Below, piece after piece: positions 25,716 through 34,570 of a DNA stretch of 64,000 nt; the stretch's first letter is position 1; the number at the start of each line of letters is the position of its first letter. This stretch comes from Marinilactibacillus piezotolerans. GTDB taxonomy: Bacteria > Bacillota > Bacilli > Lactobacillales > Carnobacteriaceae_A. The translations under genes and the position numbers were made by a program. Under the pieces are notes generated by a model. That model was not told where the DNA came from and did not search any database. It worked only from the letters and a program-made list of their open reading frames with translations. The stretch covers positions 62,001 to 126,000 of the forward strand of contig NZ_FWDP01000003.1 of NCBI RefSeq assembly GCF_900169305.1, given 5' to 3'.

Positions 25716-26261
25716 TTATTCATCGTCTTCTCCTTCAAGAGCAGATTTATTTAAAAAGGCTTGCAGCATCCAAATCGTTTTATCCAGATATCCTTTATAT
25801 TCAATTATCAAGTCTTCTAATACACTATTTTCTTCATTTTGAGCTAAATGAATTGTCCGCCCTGCCAAATCTCTTGTTATTCGAAAATCTGCTACTAGGT
25901 TTTCTATCATTTTTTCAGCCGGCAAATATTTATCTTCAGCAGATTCTGCAACTAGACTATACTTCAAATACTCTTCCATAGTAGAAGCAGGTTTTGCTCC
26001 TGAAGCTATTAATTGTTCTGCAATATCATCATAATAGCGATTATTGTCATTATAGAGTTCTTCTAGTATTTCATGCAAGGCAAAGAAATGAGGACCTTTA
26101 ATATACCAGTGATACTGGTGTAACTTCACATGTAAAACTGCCTGATTAGAAATAATATGATTGGTCATCGCAGCGGCCGTAGGGTGATGATGGTCATGCT
26201 CTTTTTCATTTTGGATTCGTTCGATTTCTAGAAGTTCTTCTGGCGTTCTTTTTTCAGTCAT
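25716..26261 (-). CDS. dps: Dps-family ferritin-like protein, copy 2
   Basis: 181 residues, paralogous to 10189-10761. The ferroxidase motif LHQYHWYIKGPHFFALHEIL is at about 51-70 and the His-rich N-terminus reads KEHDHHHP; the acidic tail is shorter. It lies 43 bp after ATPase copy 2, with a strong GGAGGA site. Its place in an operon with a P-type ATPase and Flp2 supports a role in iron handling. Confidence 0.93.
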   Translation of the reverse strand: MTEKRTPEELLEIERIQNEKEHDHHHPTAAAMTNHIISNQAVLHVKLHQYHWYIKGPHFFALHEILEELYNDNNRYYDDIAEQLIASGAKPASTMEEYLKYSLVAESAEDKYLPAEKMIENLVADFRITRDLAGRTIHLAQNEENSVLEDLIIEYKGYLDKTIWMLQAFLNKSALEGEDDE

Positions 26262-26304
26262 GATTGTTTCCTCCTAATAATTGTGTTTTCTTTAAATAGG
26301 CTTT

Positions 26305-28212
26305 TCAAGCTTTTATTGCACTGATCTCTACTTTCTTACTTAAATACCGACCGTTTGACTTGAATCTGATCAAGCGCATTGCATTCAGTATGACGGCGAG
26401 CACACTCGCTTCATGGATGAACATTCCAGAAGCTAAGTGAATATTTCCGATTAAAACACCACTGAGTAAAACGGCGACAGTTCCTACCGCAATCATAATG
26501 TTTTGCTTGATGTTGTTGACGGTTGCCTTCGACAACGCATAAGCGTGAGAAAACTGCAGCAATTGATCTGCCATTAATACAACATCTGCTGTTTCCATCG
26601 AAATATCTGTTCCGCCTTCTCCCATCGCTAACCCGATATCGGCTGTTGCAATGGCCGGTGCATCATTAATTCCATCTCCTGCCATTGCAACCTTATGGCC
26701 AGAAGCCTTTAATCTCTTTATATACTCTACTTTATTTTCCGGTAACAGCTCCGCATAAAACTCGTCTAATTGAAGTTCATTGGCTACCGCTTCAGCGGTA
26801 TACTGATTATCCCCCGTCAACATCACAATTTTCTTAATGCCATCTTTTCTCATTTGTTCGAGAGCTTGCTTTGCATCCTTACGAATTTGATCAGCAATCG
26901 AAATAACGCCCGAAACATCTCCATCCACGGCAACAAAAATGGCTGTATTTCCTTTCTTTTCACGACTAATTGCGTAATCTTCAATAATAGCCGATATCGA
27001 AATCTGTTCAATCTTCATTAAGTTCCGGTTACCTATGACCAATTGATGATGATCTGTCACAGTCTTGATGCCTTTCCCTTTGATCACCTCTCCCTCTGAT
27101 TGTTTCAAAGAAGTAAAATCCATCTTCTGGCTTCGAGCGAATGCTACAATCGTCTGCCCTAAATGATGTTCGGAAATCATTTCCGCTCTAGCTGCAAGTT
27201 GCAGTAAGTTGCTTTGATCAGTGTTTTTGAAGGTATGAACATCCGTTACACTTGGTTTACCTTGTGTCAGTGTGCCCGTCTTATCAAAGACCAGCGTATC
27301 TATCTTAGCAAGTTTATCCATAGATTCACCGCCTTTGATCAACACACCATTCTTCGCTCCGTTTCCAATGCCGGCAACACTAGAAACTGGTGCGCCTATA
27401 ACCAGCGCTCCAGGACAAGCAATAACGAGAAAGGTAATCGCTAAATGAAGATCTAAGGTTACTCCATATACAAGAATGGATAACATGACAATGGCTGGGG
27501 TATAGATACCAGCAAATCGATCTAAAAATTTTTCTGTTTTTGTTTTAGAGTCTTGCGCTTCTTCTACGAGTTCTATAATTTTAGCAAAGGTTGTATCTTC
27601 TCCGACTTTTTCAGCGATAACTTCCACATAACCACTATCTAGAATCGTTCCGCTGAAAACTTGATCACCAATTGATTTTGAGGTCGGAACTGATTCTCCA
27701 GTAATTGCTGATTCATTTATAGACGCACTACCAGCAGCTACTGTACCATCCACAGCAATTTTTCCACCTGAATGTATAATAAGGCAGTCACCTTCTTGAA
27801 GATCCTCTACAGATATTTTCTTTGTAACACCGTTTTCTTGTAAGATAACGGCTTCTTTTGGAGCCATATCTATAAGACTTTTAAGAGAAGAGCGCGTTTT
27901 TTCTAATGTTCTCAGTTCTAAATAGTCTCCAAATAAAAACAGGAAAGTAACTATCGATGATTCTGTGTATTCTCCGATAGATAAGGCACCGATCACTGCA
28001 ATACTAACCAGTAAATCAATACTAAAAGCCTTCATTCGCAGTGCTAGAATGGCTTTAACAAAAATCGGAATACTGGCAATCACTGTTGCAGTCACTAAAG
28101 CAATATCTTGCAGACTTTCATTTCCCAGTCCACCGAAAACAAATCCACTGACAATTAAAATACCCGATAGAGCAGTCAACTCATTCTTATGTTGATGAAT
28201 ATAGGCAACCAT
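26305..28212 (-). CDS. P1B-type metal-translocating ATPase with CPG motif (copy 2)
   Basis: 635 residues, paralogue of 5451-7355, also without an N-terminal metal domain. TGES at 171-174, Cys266-Pro-Gly in the membrane site, D310-KTGT, GDGIND at 512-517, and HEAS at 600-603 in the last helices. The nucleotide-binding HP dipeptide reads His-His (SEHHLG, about 347-352), an unusual change. The ATG follows GGAGGATG. It leads the ATPase2-Dps2-Flp2 operon behind an FNR-type box. The ion is unknown; Fe(II), Zn or Co is the best inference. Confidence 0.9.
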   Translation of the reverse strand: MVAYIHQHKNELTALSGILIVSGFVFGGLGNESLQDIALVTATVIASIPIFVKAILALRMKAFSIDLLVSIAVIGALSIGEYTESSIVTFLFLFGDYLELRTLEKTRSSLKSLIDMAPKEAVILQENGVTKKISVEDLQEGDCLIIHSGGKIAVDGTVAAGSASINESAITGESVPTSKSIGDQVFSGTILDSGYVEVIAEKVGEDTTFAKIIELVEEAQDSKTKTEKFLDRFAGIYTPAIVMLSILVYGVTLDLHLAITFLVIACPGALVIGAPVSSVAGIGNGAKNGVLIKGGESMDKLAKIDTLVFDKTGTLTQGKPSVTDVHTFKNTDQSNLLQLAARAEMISEHHLGQTIVAFARSQKMDFTSLKQSEGEVIKGKGIKTVTDHHQLVIGNRNLMKIEQISISAIIEDYAISREKKGNTAIFVAVDGDVSGVISIADQIRKDAKQALEQMRKDGIKKIVMLTGDNQYTAEAVANELQLDEFYAELLPENKVEYIKRLKASGHKVAMAGDGINDAPAIATADIGLAMGEGGTDISMETADVVLMADQLLQFSHAYALSKATVNNIKQNIMIAVGTVAVLLSGVLIGNIHLASGMFIHEASVLAVILNAMRLIRFKSNGRYLSKKVEISAIKA

Positions 28213-28316
28213 TTTACATCCTCCATACTTTCCCGCGTTTTTTTTATAAATAGATCAACTAGATGAATTCAACAGTTTTGTCTTCACTAGAAATAATCAT
28301 TTTTTTCTATACTTGG

Positions 28317-28358
28317 AGTATGCACCTTTTTTGGTCATAATAAATTGACTATGGTCAA
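28317..28358 (-). promoter_or_regulatory. FNR/Flp-type box and -10 of the ATPase2-Dps2-Flp2 operon
   Basis: TTGACTATGGTCAA (28345-28358), a perfect TTGAC/GTCAA palindrome, with CATACT (28322-28317), 34.5 bp from centre to edge. Confidence 0.75.
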
Positions 28359-28427
28359 GATTCGGAAATAAAATCCATTCTATGTCTCAACCCCCTAAAA
28401 ACAGGCGTTTATTCTGATACAAAGAAA

Positions 28428-28453
28428 GGACCCCGCTGCTATAAGCTGGATCC
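28428..28453 (-). terminator. Weak terminator of the CPSC protein gene (copy 2)
   Basis: On the minus strand GGATCC pairs with GGGTCC around a GC-rich stem, followed by TTTCTTTG. The stem is imperfect. Confidence 0.4.
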
Positions 28454-28483
28454 CTCTTATTATCAATGAAACTATTGGACAGA

Positions 28484-28705
28484 CTAGGATTTTTTCTCCG
28501 ATAATACAGAATATCCTAATTTTTGAATCACTTTTTTGATTTCACTACTTTCAATAGTTGATTCATCAAATTGTGTTTTCACTTTACTCGTATTGAACAA
28601 TACCTTTACAGAATCAATTCCGGCTGTTTTCTTCAATGTTGTTTCAATTTTTTTGATACAAGATGGGCACGTTAAAGACTCTAACTGGTAAACAGCTTTT
28701 TCCAT
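28484..28705 (-). CDS. Small HMA-domain (CopZ-like) metal-binding protein, copy 2
   Basis: 73 residues, paralogue of 7553-7786: TCPSCIKKIETTL gives the CPSC pair and KVLFNTSKVKTQFDE the same strand. It has its own FNR box and lies upstream of ATPase copy 2. Keeping CPSC in both copies, each next to a CPG ATPase, points to a dedicated chaperone-pump pair. Confidence 0.85.
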   Translation of the reverse strand: MEKAVYQLESLTCPSCIKKIETTLKKTAGIDSVKVLFNTSKVKTQFDESTIESSEIKKVIQKLGYSVLSEKKS

Positions 28706-28734
28706 TTTGGTTCCTCCTTTCTGTTGTTACTGAA

Positions 28735-28776
28735 AGTATAAACCGTTTCGCTGTTCATAAAATTGATCATGATCAA
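28735..28776 (-). promoter_or_regulatory. FNR/Flp-type box and -10 of the CPSC protein gene (copy 2)
   Basis: TTGATCATGATCAA (28763-28776) is a perfect 14-bp palindrome. TATACT (28740-28735) is 34.5 bp from its centre. The rest of 28777-29036 shows no gene or clear signal. Confidence 0.82.
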
Positions 28777-29036
28777 TTTTTGGATATTTTCTAAAAGCTA
28801 TAATTTTCATCCGGCATTGTTTCGGCATTTCTCATCGGAAAAAGTTCTGCAGTGGTATATAGACCTCAACCAATTAAATTTCTATGTACTCGATTGAGAT
28901 ACCCTTAATACTAATCATCAGTTAGAAACTCTATCAGATACCGTTTAAATTCACTCATCTCAGCATCGTGAACTACATCGTTTTTTACTTTCCATTTACA
29001 AGTATCTTTATCAAATGATCGAAGCTTTCAAATTAG

Positions 29037-29534
29037 TTATTTCCCGCCAACGCTGTTTTGGCTTCCTATTTCTGCACTCACTAAGAAGTTCTCTTGATGC
29101 TGCAGAATCGACTCGGCGATCCGTTCGATATCTCGGGATGTTCCGCGCAGCTCAAATTCACCAACCATTGGAAATCCAAATCTTTCTGTATATTGTCTTG
29201 CACTTAAACAGAATTGCTTATTGAAATTACGATTTCCGCTTCCGATAATGCCGTAACAATTTTGATAGTTATCATAGGCTGCTATAAAATCCCCTAAATT
29301 GGTGGTCAGCACTTCTTTGTTTCCTGTCTGAACGCCGTTTCCGCCACTCAGGTAAGTCGGTAAGAAACTCACAAAGGGTTCCTTTACTGGAAATGTCTCT
29401 CCCTTTAAATCCTTGACGTTCATCGATTCAACGGTTACACCTTTAGTTGTCTTTAAATAGTCGCTCAGTCGTTCAACAAAATTCTTCGTGTTCCCGCTCA
29501 AACTGATGTAGATTATATTGATTTTACTTCTCAT
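29037..29534 (-). CDS. nrdI: NrdI flavodoxin (ribonucleotide reductase activator)
   Basis: 165 residues. NrdI is the flavodoxin that supplies the oxidant to assemble the Mn2-tyrosyl radical of class Ib ribonucleotide reductase NrdF. The FMN loop [15 protein letters not shown] is at the N-terminus; [15 protein letters not shown] and [12 protein letters not shown] are NrdI signatures. The ATG at 29534 after AAGGAG is preferred to a start 27 nt upstream. No nrdE, nrdF or nrdH lies nearby, so it is an orphan here. Confidence 0.9.
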   Translation of the reverse strand: MRSKINIIYISLSGNTKNFVERLSDYLKTTKGVTVESMNVKDLKGETFPVKEPFVSFLPTYLSGGNGVQTGNKEVLTTNLGDFIAAYDNYQNCYGIIGSGNRNFNKQFCLSARQYTERFGFPMVGEFELRGTSRDIERIAESILQHQENFLVSAEIGSQNSVGGK

Positions 29535-29758
29535 TTTTTTGCTCCTTTCATCAACTACCATATGTTGTTATGTTTAATTTAAATTAGCACAACATGCAGA
29601 ACCTGTAAACGTGCAGTTCATTTATGAAACTTTTTATTCTTTTGTCTTTCAGTTTATTTCCCTTAGTTGTCCAAGTGATTATTTTCACTAATTCAGCCCT
29701 TTAATCCTCCTTTATATGAAGCCATTTGATAATCAAAAAAATATATTCACAAAAAAAG

Positions 29759-29798
29759 CCTTATAAAGTTAGTTTTTAGAGAAACTAACTTTATAAGG
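29759..29798 (-). terminator. Terminator of copB
   Basis: Perfect 17-bp arms (29759-29775 and 29782-29798, CCTTATAAAGTTAGTTT and complement) with a 6-nt loop, followed on the minus strand by a T-run. Confidence 0.92.
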
Positions 29799-29849
29799 TC
29801 ATAACAGAATGATACTGTACTCTCGCAAAAGAAAACCTTTATTTAATTA

Positions 29850-31967
29850 TTATTCATTCTCCGGCATTTTCAACAATCTAGCATTGATAGCGACCACTAC
29901 TGTACTCAGTGACATGACAACTGCACCGATAGCTGGTGTAACAACAATCCCCCAGTTGACTAATACGCCGGCTGCCAACGGGATCGCTATAATATTATAG
30001 CCAGCTGCCCAAATCAGGTTCTGAATATTTTTACGCTGAGTCGCTTTCGATAATTTAAGAATGCTCAAAATATCTTTTGGATCACTATCTACCAGTACAA
30101 TGTCGGCTGTTTCAATGGCGACATCCGTTCCTGCACCGATGGCAATACCGATATCTGCTGCTGCCAGTGCAGGTGCATCATTGATGCCATCTCCGACCAT
30201 TGCAACTTTTTTGCTGCCTTGTTCTTTCAGTTTTTCGATTTCACTGGATTTTCCATCTGGCAAGACTTCAGCTATAACGTCCGTCAGCCCCAGCTCTTTT
30301 CCAACAGCCTCTGCAGCTTTTCGATTATCTCCTGTGATCATAATAGATTCAATATCCATTTCTTTTAACTCACGAATGATTTTGTATGAAGATGGCCGGA
30401 TTTTATCTCCAACGGCAATCATTCCCATTAATGATTTGTCCCTTAAAATAAAAACGACGGTATTTCCCTTTCCTGAAAGTGCCTGGTACTGCTCTTGATC
30501 AAACGATATGCCTTCTGATTCCATGCCACCTGGACTAATAATACTGACTTTTTGCGAATCAACTGTTCCTGTTAATCCCTTACCAGTCAGTGTCTGGACA
30601 TTTTCTACTTTTAAAGCTTCAATATTGCGCTCTTCTGCTTCTCGAACGATCCCTTTACCGATTGGATGATCTGACTGCTGCTCAATTGAATAGGCCAGTT
30701 GAAGCAGTTCTTCTTCTGAAACATCACTTTCCGGTATGATTGCTTCTACACCAAAGTTTCCTTCCGTCAATGTACCAGTTTTATCAAATACAACTTTGTC
30801 CACTTTTCGAGCCTCTTCAAATTGCGTACGATTTCGAATCAGCAATCCTTCTTTGGCTGCAATTGATGTAGACACTGAACTGACCAGCGGCATTGCTAAC
30901 CCTAAAGCATGGGGACAGGCTATAACCAGTACAGTGACTAACCTTTCCAGAGCATATTCAAAGTCAGCTGCCGTAATCCAATACGCAAAGGTCAAAGCAC
31001 CTGCAGTAACCGCTACATAAAACAACCATTTTGCAGCAATATCCGCAAATCCTTGTGCTTTAGATTTAGACATCTGAGCGTTGCGGACTAATTCAACAAC
31101 TTGCGAAAGATAGGTGTCTTCTCCAACTTTATCCACTTTAACTTTCAAGGCTCCTTCGCCATTGATCGAACCGCCGATGACTTCTTGGTCAACGCCTTTT
31201 TCTACAGGAACAGATTCTCCTGTCAGCATCGATTCGTCTATAGAAGACGATCCTTCAACGATAACGCCATCTAATGGAACCTTTTCGCCTGTCTTAACTA
31301 ATATCATATCTCCAGGATGCAATTCCTCTACCGCAACTACTTGTGTATTCCCTGAACCATCTAATTTATTTGCTTCATTGGGCATCAAATCAATTAAATC
31401 TTCAAGCGCCTTGGACGCACCCATTTGTGAGCGCATTTCGATCCAGTGACCTAACAGCATGACAACGATCAACGTTGCCAACTCAAAATAAAAGTCGCTG
31501 CCTTCAATAAAAAAGGTCGTTAACGTACTATAGACATATGAAGTGATAATGGCTAACGAAATCAACGTCATCATGCCGGGCGTTTTAGCATCAATGACTT
31601 CACTCTTGATTCCCGTCAAAAATGGTTTTCCCCCGTAAAAGAAAATGAATGTAGCCAGTAGAAACAAGACAATATCAGAACCGGGAAATGAGACATCAAA
31701 ATTGAATAAATTCTGCAGCATAGGTGCTAGTACAGCTATAGGAACTGCTACTGCCAGCGAAATCCAAAACCGCTTTTTAAAGTCTTCTACCATATGTGCA
31801 TGATGGTCATGATGGCCTCCATGCCCGCCATGAGCAGCATGTCCGTGGTGACTCATTCCGCTATGCTCATGTTCATGATCCATATGGTCAGCGTGATTAT
31901 GTCCCTGATGCTGGTCCATCTCACTATTCTCTTTGTCTAAATCATGGTCGTGAGGCTGTTTGTTCAT
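29850..31967 (-). CDS. copB: CopB-type copper-translocating P1B-3 ATPase
   Basis: 705 residues. The first 60 residues are His-rich (HHGHAAHGGHGGHHDHHAH) in place of CxxC domains. The membrane site is Cys351-Pro-His, defining the P1B-3 class typified by Enterococcus hirae CopB, a copper exporter. D395-KTGT, TGES at 249-252, SDHPIG and GDGINDAPA complete the pump. A cop box lies just upstream, but no copY, copA or copZ is present in the window. Confidence 0.94.
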   Translation of the reverse strand: MNKQPHDHDLDKENSEMDQHQGHNHADHMDHEHEHSGMSHHGHAAHGGHGGHHDHHAHMVEDFKKRFWISLAVAVPIAVLAPMLQNLFNFDVSFPGSDIVLFLLATFIFFYGGKPFLTGIKSEVIDAKTPGMMTLISLAIITSYVYSTLTTFFIEGSDFYFELATLIVVMLLGHWIEMRSQMGASKALEDLIDLMPNEANKLDGSGNTQVVAVEELHPGDMILVKTGEKVPLDGVIVEGSSSIDESMLTGESVPVEKGVDQEVIGGSINGEGALKVKVDKVGEDTYLSQVVELVRNAQMSKSKAQGFADIAAKWLFYVAVTAGALTFAYWITAADFEYALERLVTVLVIACPHALGLAMPLVSSVSTSIAAKEGLLIRNRTQFEEARKVDKVVFDKTGTLTEGNFGVEAIIPESDVSEEELLQLAYSIEQQSDHPIGKGIVREAEERNIEALKVENVQTLTGKGLTGTVDSQKVSIISPGGMESEGISFDQEQYQALSGKGNTVVFILRDKSLMGMIAVGDKIRPSSYKIIRELKEMDIESIMITGDNRKAAEAVGKELGLTDVIAEVLPDGKSSEIEKLKEQGSKKVAMVGDGINDAPALAAADIGIAIGAGTDVAIETADIVLVDSDPKDILSILKLSKATQRKNIQNLIWAAGYNIIAIPLAAGVLVNWGIVVTPAIGAVVMSLSTVVVAINARLLKMPENE

Positions 31968-31993
31968 AATGATTCACTCCTCGTACTTTTTAT

Positions 31994-32009
31994 GATTACA
32001 TATGTAATC
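31994..32009. promoter_or_regulatory. Cop box (CopY operator) upstream of copB
   Basis: GATTACATATGTAATC is a perfect palindrome containing TACANNTGTA, the known CopY/CopR operator of lactic acid bacteria, about 27 bp upstream of the copB ATG. Copper-dependent derepression is expected, with CopY encoded elsewhere. Confidence 0.85.
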
Positions 32010-32090
32010 ATAAAACCTTTTATTCAGATTGTCAAAAATTTGATACCTATAATACTATCGATCTATTAAAATCGGTTTTTCAATAGTTAA

Positions 32091-32160
32091 AAAACCACCT
32101 CAAATTCTGAATGCCCGCTAAATCAAACGGCTTTAACATTCAGAATTTAAGTGGTTTTTT
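32091..32160 (-). terminator. Terminator after the 32182-32736 gene
   Basis: AACCAC and AAATTCTGAATG (to 32113) pair with CATTCAGAATTT and GTGGTT (from 32137) with a small internal loop. T-runs flank both sides. Confidence 0.85.
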
Positions 32161-32181
32161 CTTTGTAAAATATAGGCATCT

Positions 32182-32736
32182 CTATTCTTCAAAGGGCATG
32201 ATAAATTCAGCCCTTTGTGACTTTTTTTTAAGCAAAAATAATGTGTATGCTTGTATGCCCACCACTACGATCCATAAGTACTGAATTGCAGATGAAGCAA
32301 CGACTCCTATGGTGATGAAAACAGCGAGCAGAATACAACCTGCCAGCAGCCATTGAATCGTATGAGTCTGATTACATATAGAACGGCTCTCTAGATAAGA
32401 GATATATCGGGAAAACAAATAAATAGGATAAACAAAAAGATAAATATGCCCAAAAAGTAAAGTCAATGCTAAGATATAAGCATCCAGATAGCTCAAAGAG
32501 ATGGTTTCAACAGAAACGCCGAATACAACACACAGCAGCAGAACAAGATTCATCGTTACGTAGAACCATAAAGAATCTTTCATGTCCATTTCCTCTGTTT
32601 CATCGCTTTTTTCGATGCCAATACGAATAAGAAGATACCCGAGTACATTTGAAAAAATATATACTAGGCTGTCATCATATAATGTAAAGTTGATTTTAAA
32701 AAAAAGAAATAAAAAACCTGCTAATATTAAATACAT
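32182..32736 (-). CDS. Unknown polytopic membrane protein
   Basis: 184 residues with about six hydrophobic segments, a short cytoplasmic acidic loop (GIEKSDETEEMDMKDS) and a charged C-terminus. No family is recognised. It is monocistronic, with its own terminator. Confidence 0.65.
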   Translation of the reverse strand: MYLILAGFLFLFFKINFTLYDDSLVYIFSNVLGYLLIRIGIEKSDETEEMDMKDSLWFYVTMNLVLLLCVVFGVSVETISLSYLDAYILALTLLFGHIYLFVYPIYLFSRYISYLESRSICNQTHTIQWLLAGCILLAVFITIGVVASSAIQYLWIVVVGIQAYTLFLLKKKSQRAEFIMPFEE

Positions 32737-32840
32737 TTTTGTACCCTTTCTCTATGAGGTTAAACCACTAGGAATAAAGTGCATCTATTTGTAGTAACGG
32801 ATTCTTTCGTTACCTATATTATGCCTCATTTACAGAAAAA

Positions 32841-32867
32841 GAGGGAGCAACGTTCCGTTGCCCCCTT
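32841..32867. repeat. GC-rich palindrome, copy 1
   Basis: GAGGGAGCAACG and CGTTGCCCCCTT pair around TTC, with one mismatch and one terminal wobble. A closely related palindrome is at 34364-34404. The rest of 32737-33110 holds no gene. Confidence 0.65.
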
Positions 32868-33110
32868 CAGAAACCTTGCTGTTAAAGCATTATTTTTTCC
32901 AAATTAAATATGATATATTTTTCTCAGGGAGGGATTTAACACTTTCACTCCTTCCACTTTTGTTTAACCCTTTATACAACAGAATGTCTCTTATCGAAAT
33001 TAAGGGGAGATTTTCTTAGGAACTGTCTTGTACAAATTCAATTTTATTATACTATTCATTTCTTTTACTGATTATAGTAAACTGATCATTGAAGAGAGGA
33101 GGAAAATCAA

Positions 33111-33740
33111 ATGGAATTTGGAGAAAAATTAAAACAATTGCGATTAGATAATGGCTATTCACAGTCTGGCTTAGCAAAAGAGATTTATGTTACTCGACAA
33201 GCTGTTTCGAAATGGGAGAGAGGATTGGGCAAGCCCGACCACGAAACAATGGAATTAATCAGCACTTTTTTTGGTACTACCATTGATGAATTGCTGAAAA
33301 AAGACCCTTTTTCTCAAACGCTTATACCAGAAGTATCTGTTGAACCGGCAGCGCCGCTTCCAGCAGCTTCGAAGACATTAAATAATCAACACACTTACAT
33401 AGAAAAACTGCAGGTTCTTTTCGGATTTTTTAAAACGATAGACTTGCATTTAGTATTGATGAACATCATTGCACTTACCCCAGCCATTCTTCATCCCGGA
33501 TTACTTTTTTTTTCTTATCCCATCATGTTAATGGCCATTAAATACAAAAAAAGAACCGTTTTTTATGCTTTGACTGTGTTAGGTGCAGTACTGCTTTTTT
33601 CTATAGAAACGCTTACCTATATCAGTAATGAAAATGGATGGTTTGTCGATGTAGAAGTGGTTCCGCTTGAAACACAGTCTGACGATACACAAAGTACATC
33701 AGACAATCTACTCATTGAAGATATCGACGAAACGAACTAA
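33111..33740 (+). CDS. XRE-family regulator with C-terminal membrane helices
   Basis: 209 residues. The N-terminal helix-turn-helix is LKQLRLDNGYSQSGLAKEIY with VTRQAVSKWERGLGKPD. A Pro/Ala linker (about 80-90) leads to two or three hydrophobic segments (about 113-170) and an acidic tail. Membrane-tethered XRE regulators of this shape are common in Firmicutes; the signal sensed is unknown. GAGAGGAGG precedes the ATG. Confidence 0.85.
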   Translation: MEFGEKLKQLRLDNGYSQSGLAKEIYVTRQAVSKWERGLGKPDHETMELISTFFGTTIDELLKKDPFSQTLIPEVSVEPAAPLPAASKTLNNQHTYIEKLQVLFGFFKTIDLHLVLMNIIALTPAILHPGLLFFSYPIMLMAIKYKKRTVFYALTVLGAVLLFSIETLTYISNENGWFVDVEVVPLETQSDDTQSTSDNLLIEDIDETN

Positions 33741-33754
33741 TGAACTTATACTTA

Positions 33755-33808
33755 TTAAACGAAAACTTCCTCTGACTGCCGAACTGTCAGAGGATAGTTT
33801 TCGTTTAA
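33755..33808. terminator. Bidirectional terminator
   Basis: A long stem around TCCTCTGAC/GTCAGAGGA continues as AAACGAAAACT on both sides with a single bulge. It lies between the convergent XRE and secreted-protein genes and overlaps the latter's stop. Confidence 0.88.
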
Positions 33809-34296
33809 CGTGGTGTTACAACTAAGTTATTTCCTTCAATGGTAGAAGTCAGTTGATATCTTCTAGTGGTCAAAATATAATGATCAATGTCAAACTGCAG
33901 ATAAGCTTTCAGTCCATTATTGTATCTAGTCAGCCTTCTATATGGCACCGTTCCTGCGACAGCCGAAACAGAATAATCATAAGCACGAGTGATCCGTTTG
34001 CTTTTGATTTTTATTTTATAACTCGCATCATAGATAAAAGGCAATGACCCTTTGATCAAATAACTTTTATCCTGAATCGCTGCTAATGATCGGAACATGC
34101 CTTTTGAAGAATCCACTGTTTCAATTTCTTCAATCGTTATTTTCATTTTCTCATCAATCCCTGTCTCTACATAAGCAGTCTGTTCTCCACCCTCTAAAAT
34201 ATCGTATGTAAAAGTCTCTTCCGCTTCAGCTGTAAAACCTCCTAATATCCAAAACATTCCTATCATCAATGTTAACCCAAACCATCTTTTTTTCAT
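33805..34296 (-). CDS. Secreted protein with signal peptide, DUF5626-like
   Basis: 163 residues. Signal peptide LTLMIGMFWILGGFTAEA, cleaved near AEA-EE. The mature part is basic and beta-rich (YKIKIKSKRITRAYDY, RRYQLTSTIEGNNLVVTP), with a layout like small DUF5626 exported proteins; this match is from memory and tentative. Monocistronic. The function is unknown. Confidence 0.7.
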   Translation of the reverse strand: MKKRWFGLTLMIGMFWILGGFTAEAEETFTYDILEGGEQTAYVETGIDEKMKITIEEIETVDSSKGMFRSLAAIQDKSYLIKGSLPFIYDASYKIKIKSKRITRAYDYSVSAVAGTVPYRRLTRYNNGLKAYLQFDIDHYILTTRRYQLTSTIEGNNLVVTPR

Positions 34297-34363
34297 GTTT
34301 TACGCCTCCTCGTTTTGTTAGCTTTAGTATACCCTTTCTTTATAGATTTTAAAGTCATTATCA

Positions 34364-34404
34364 GTTTTAGAGGGGGGCAACGAATCGTTGCCCCCCTCTA
34401 AAAC
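34364..34404. repeat. GC-rich perfect palindrome, copy 2
   Basis: Arms 34364-34382 and 34386-34404 (GTTTTAGAGGGGGGCAACG and its complement) are perfect over 19 bp around AAT. It shares the GAGGG...GCAACG core with 32841-32867. There is no T-run. Confidence 0.8.
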
Positions 34405-34570
34405 CTTTAAAAATCAACGATTACAGATAACTCTTCAGACAAATAATATAAGCATCATGTGTCTGAAGAGTTACATTTCTTTCAAAAAAAAGTTGAATAA
34501 TCTGCCTTTACATCTTACGATAGAGTTATTCCCTGACGAACTGGGTGAATAACTTAATCAGAGGTGTAGA

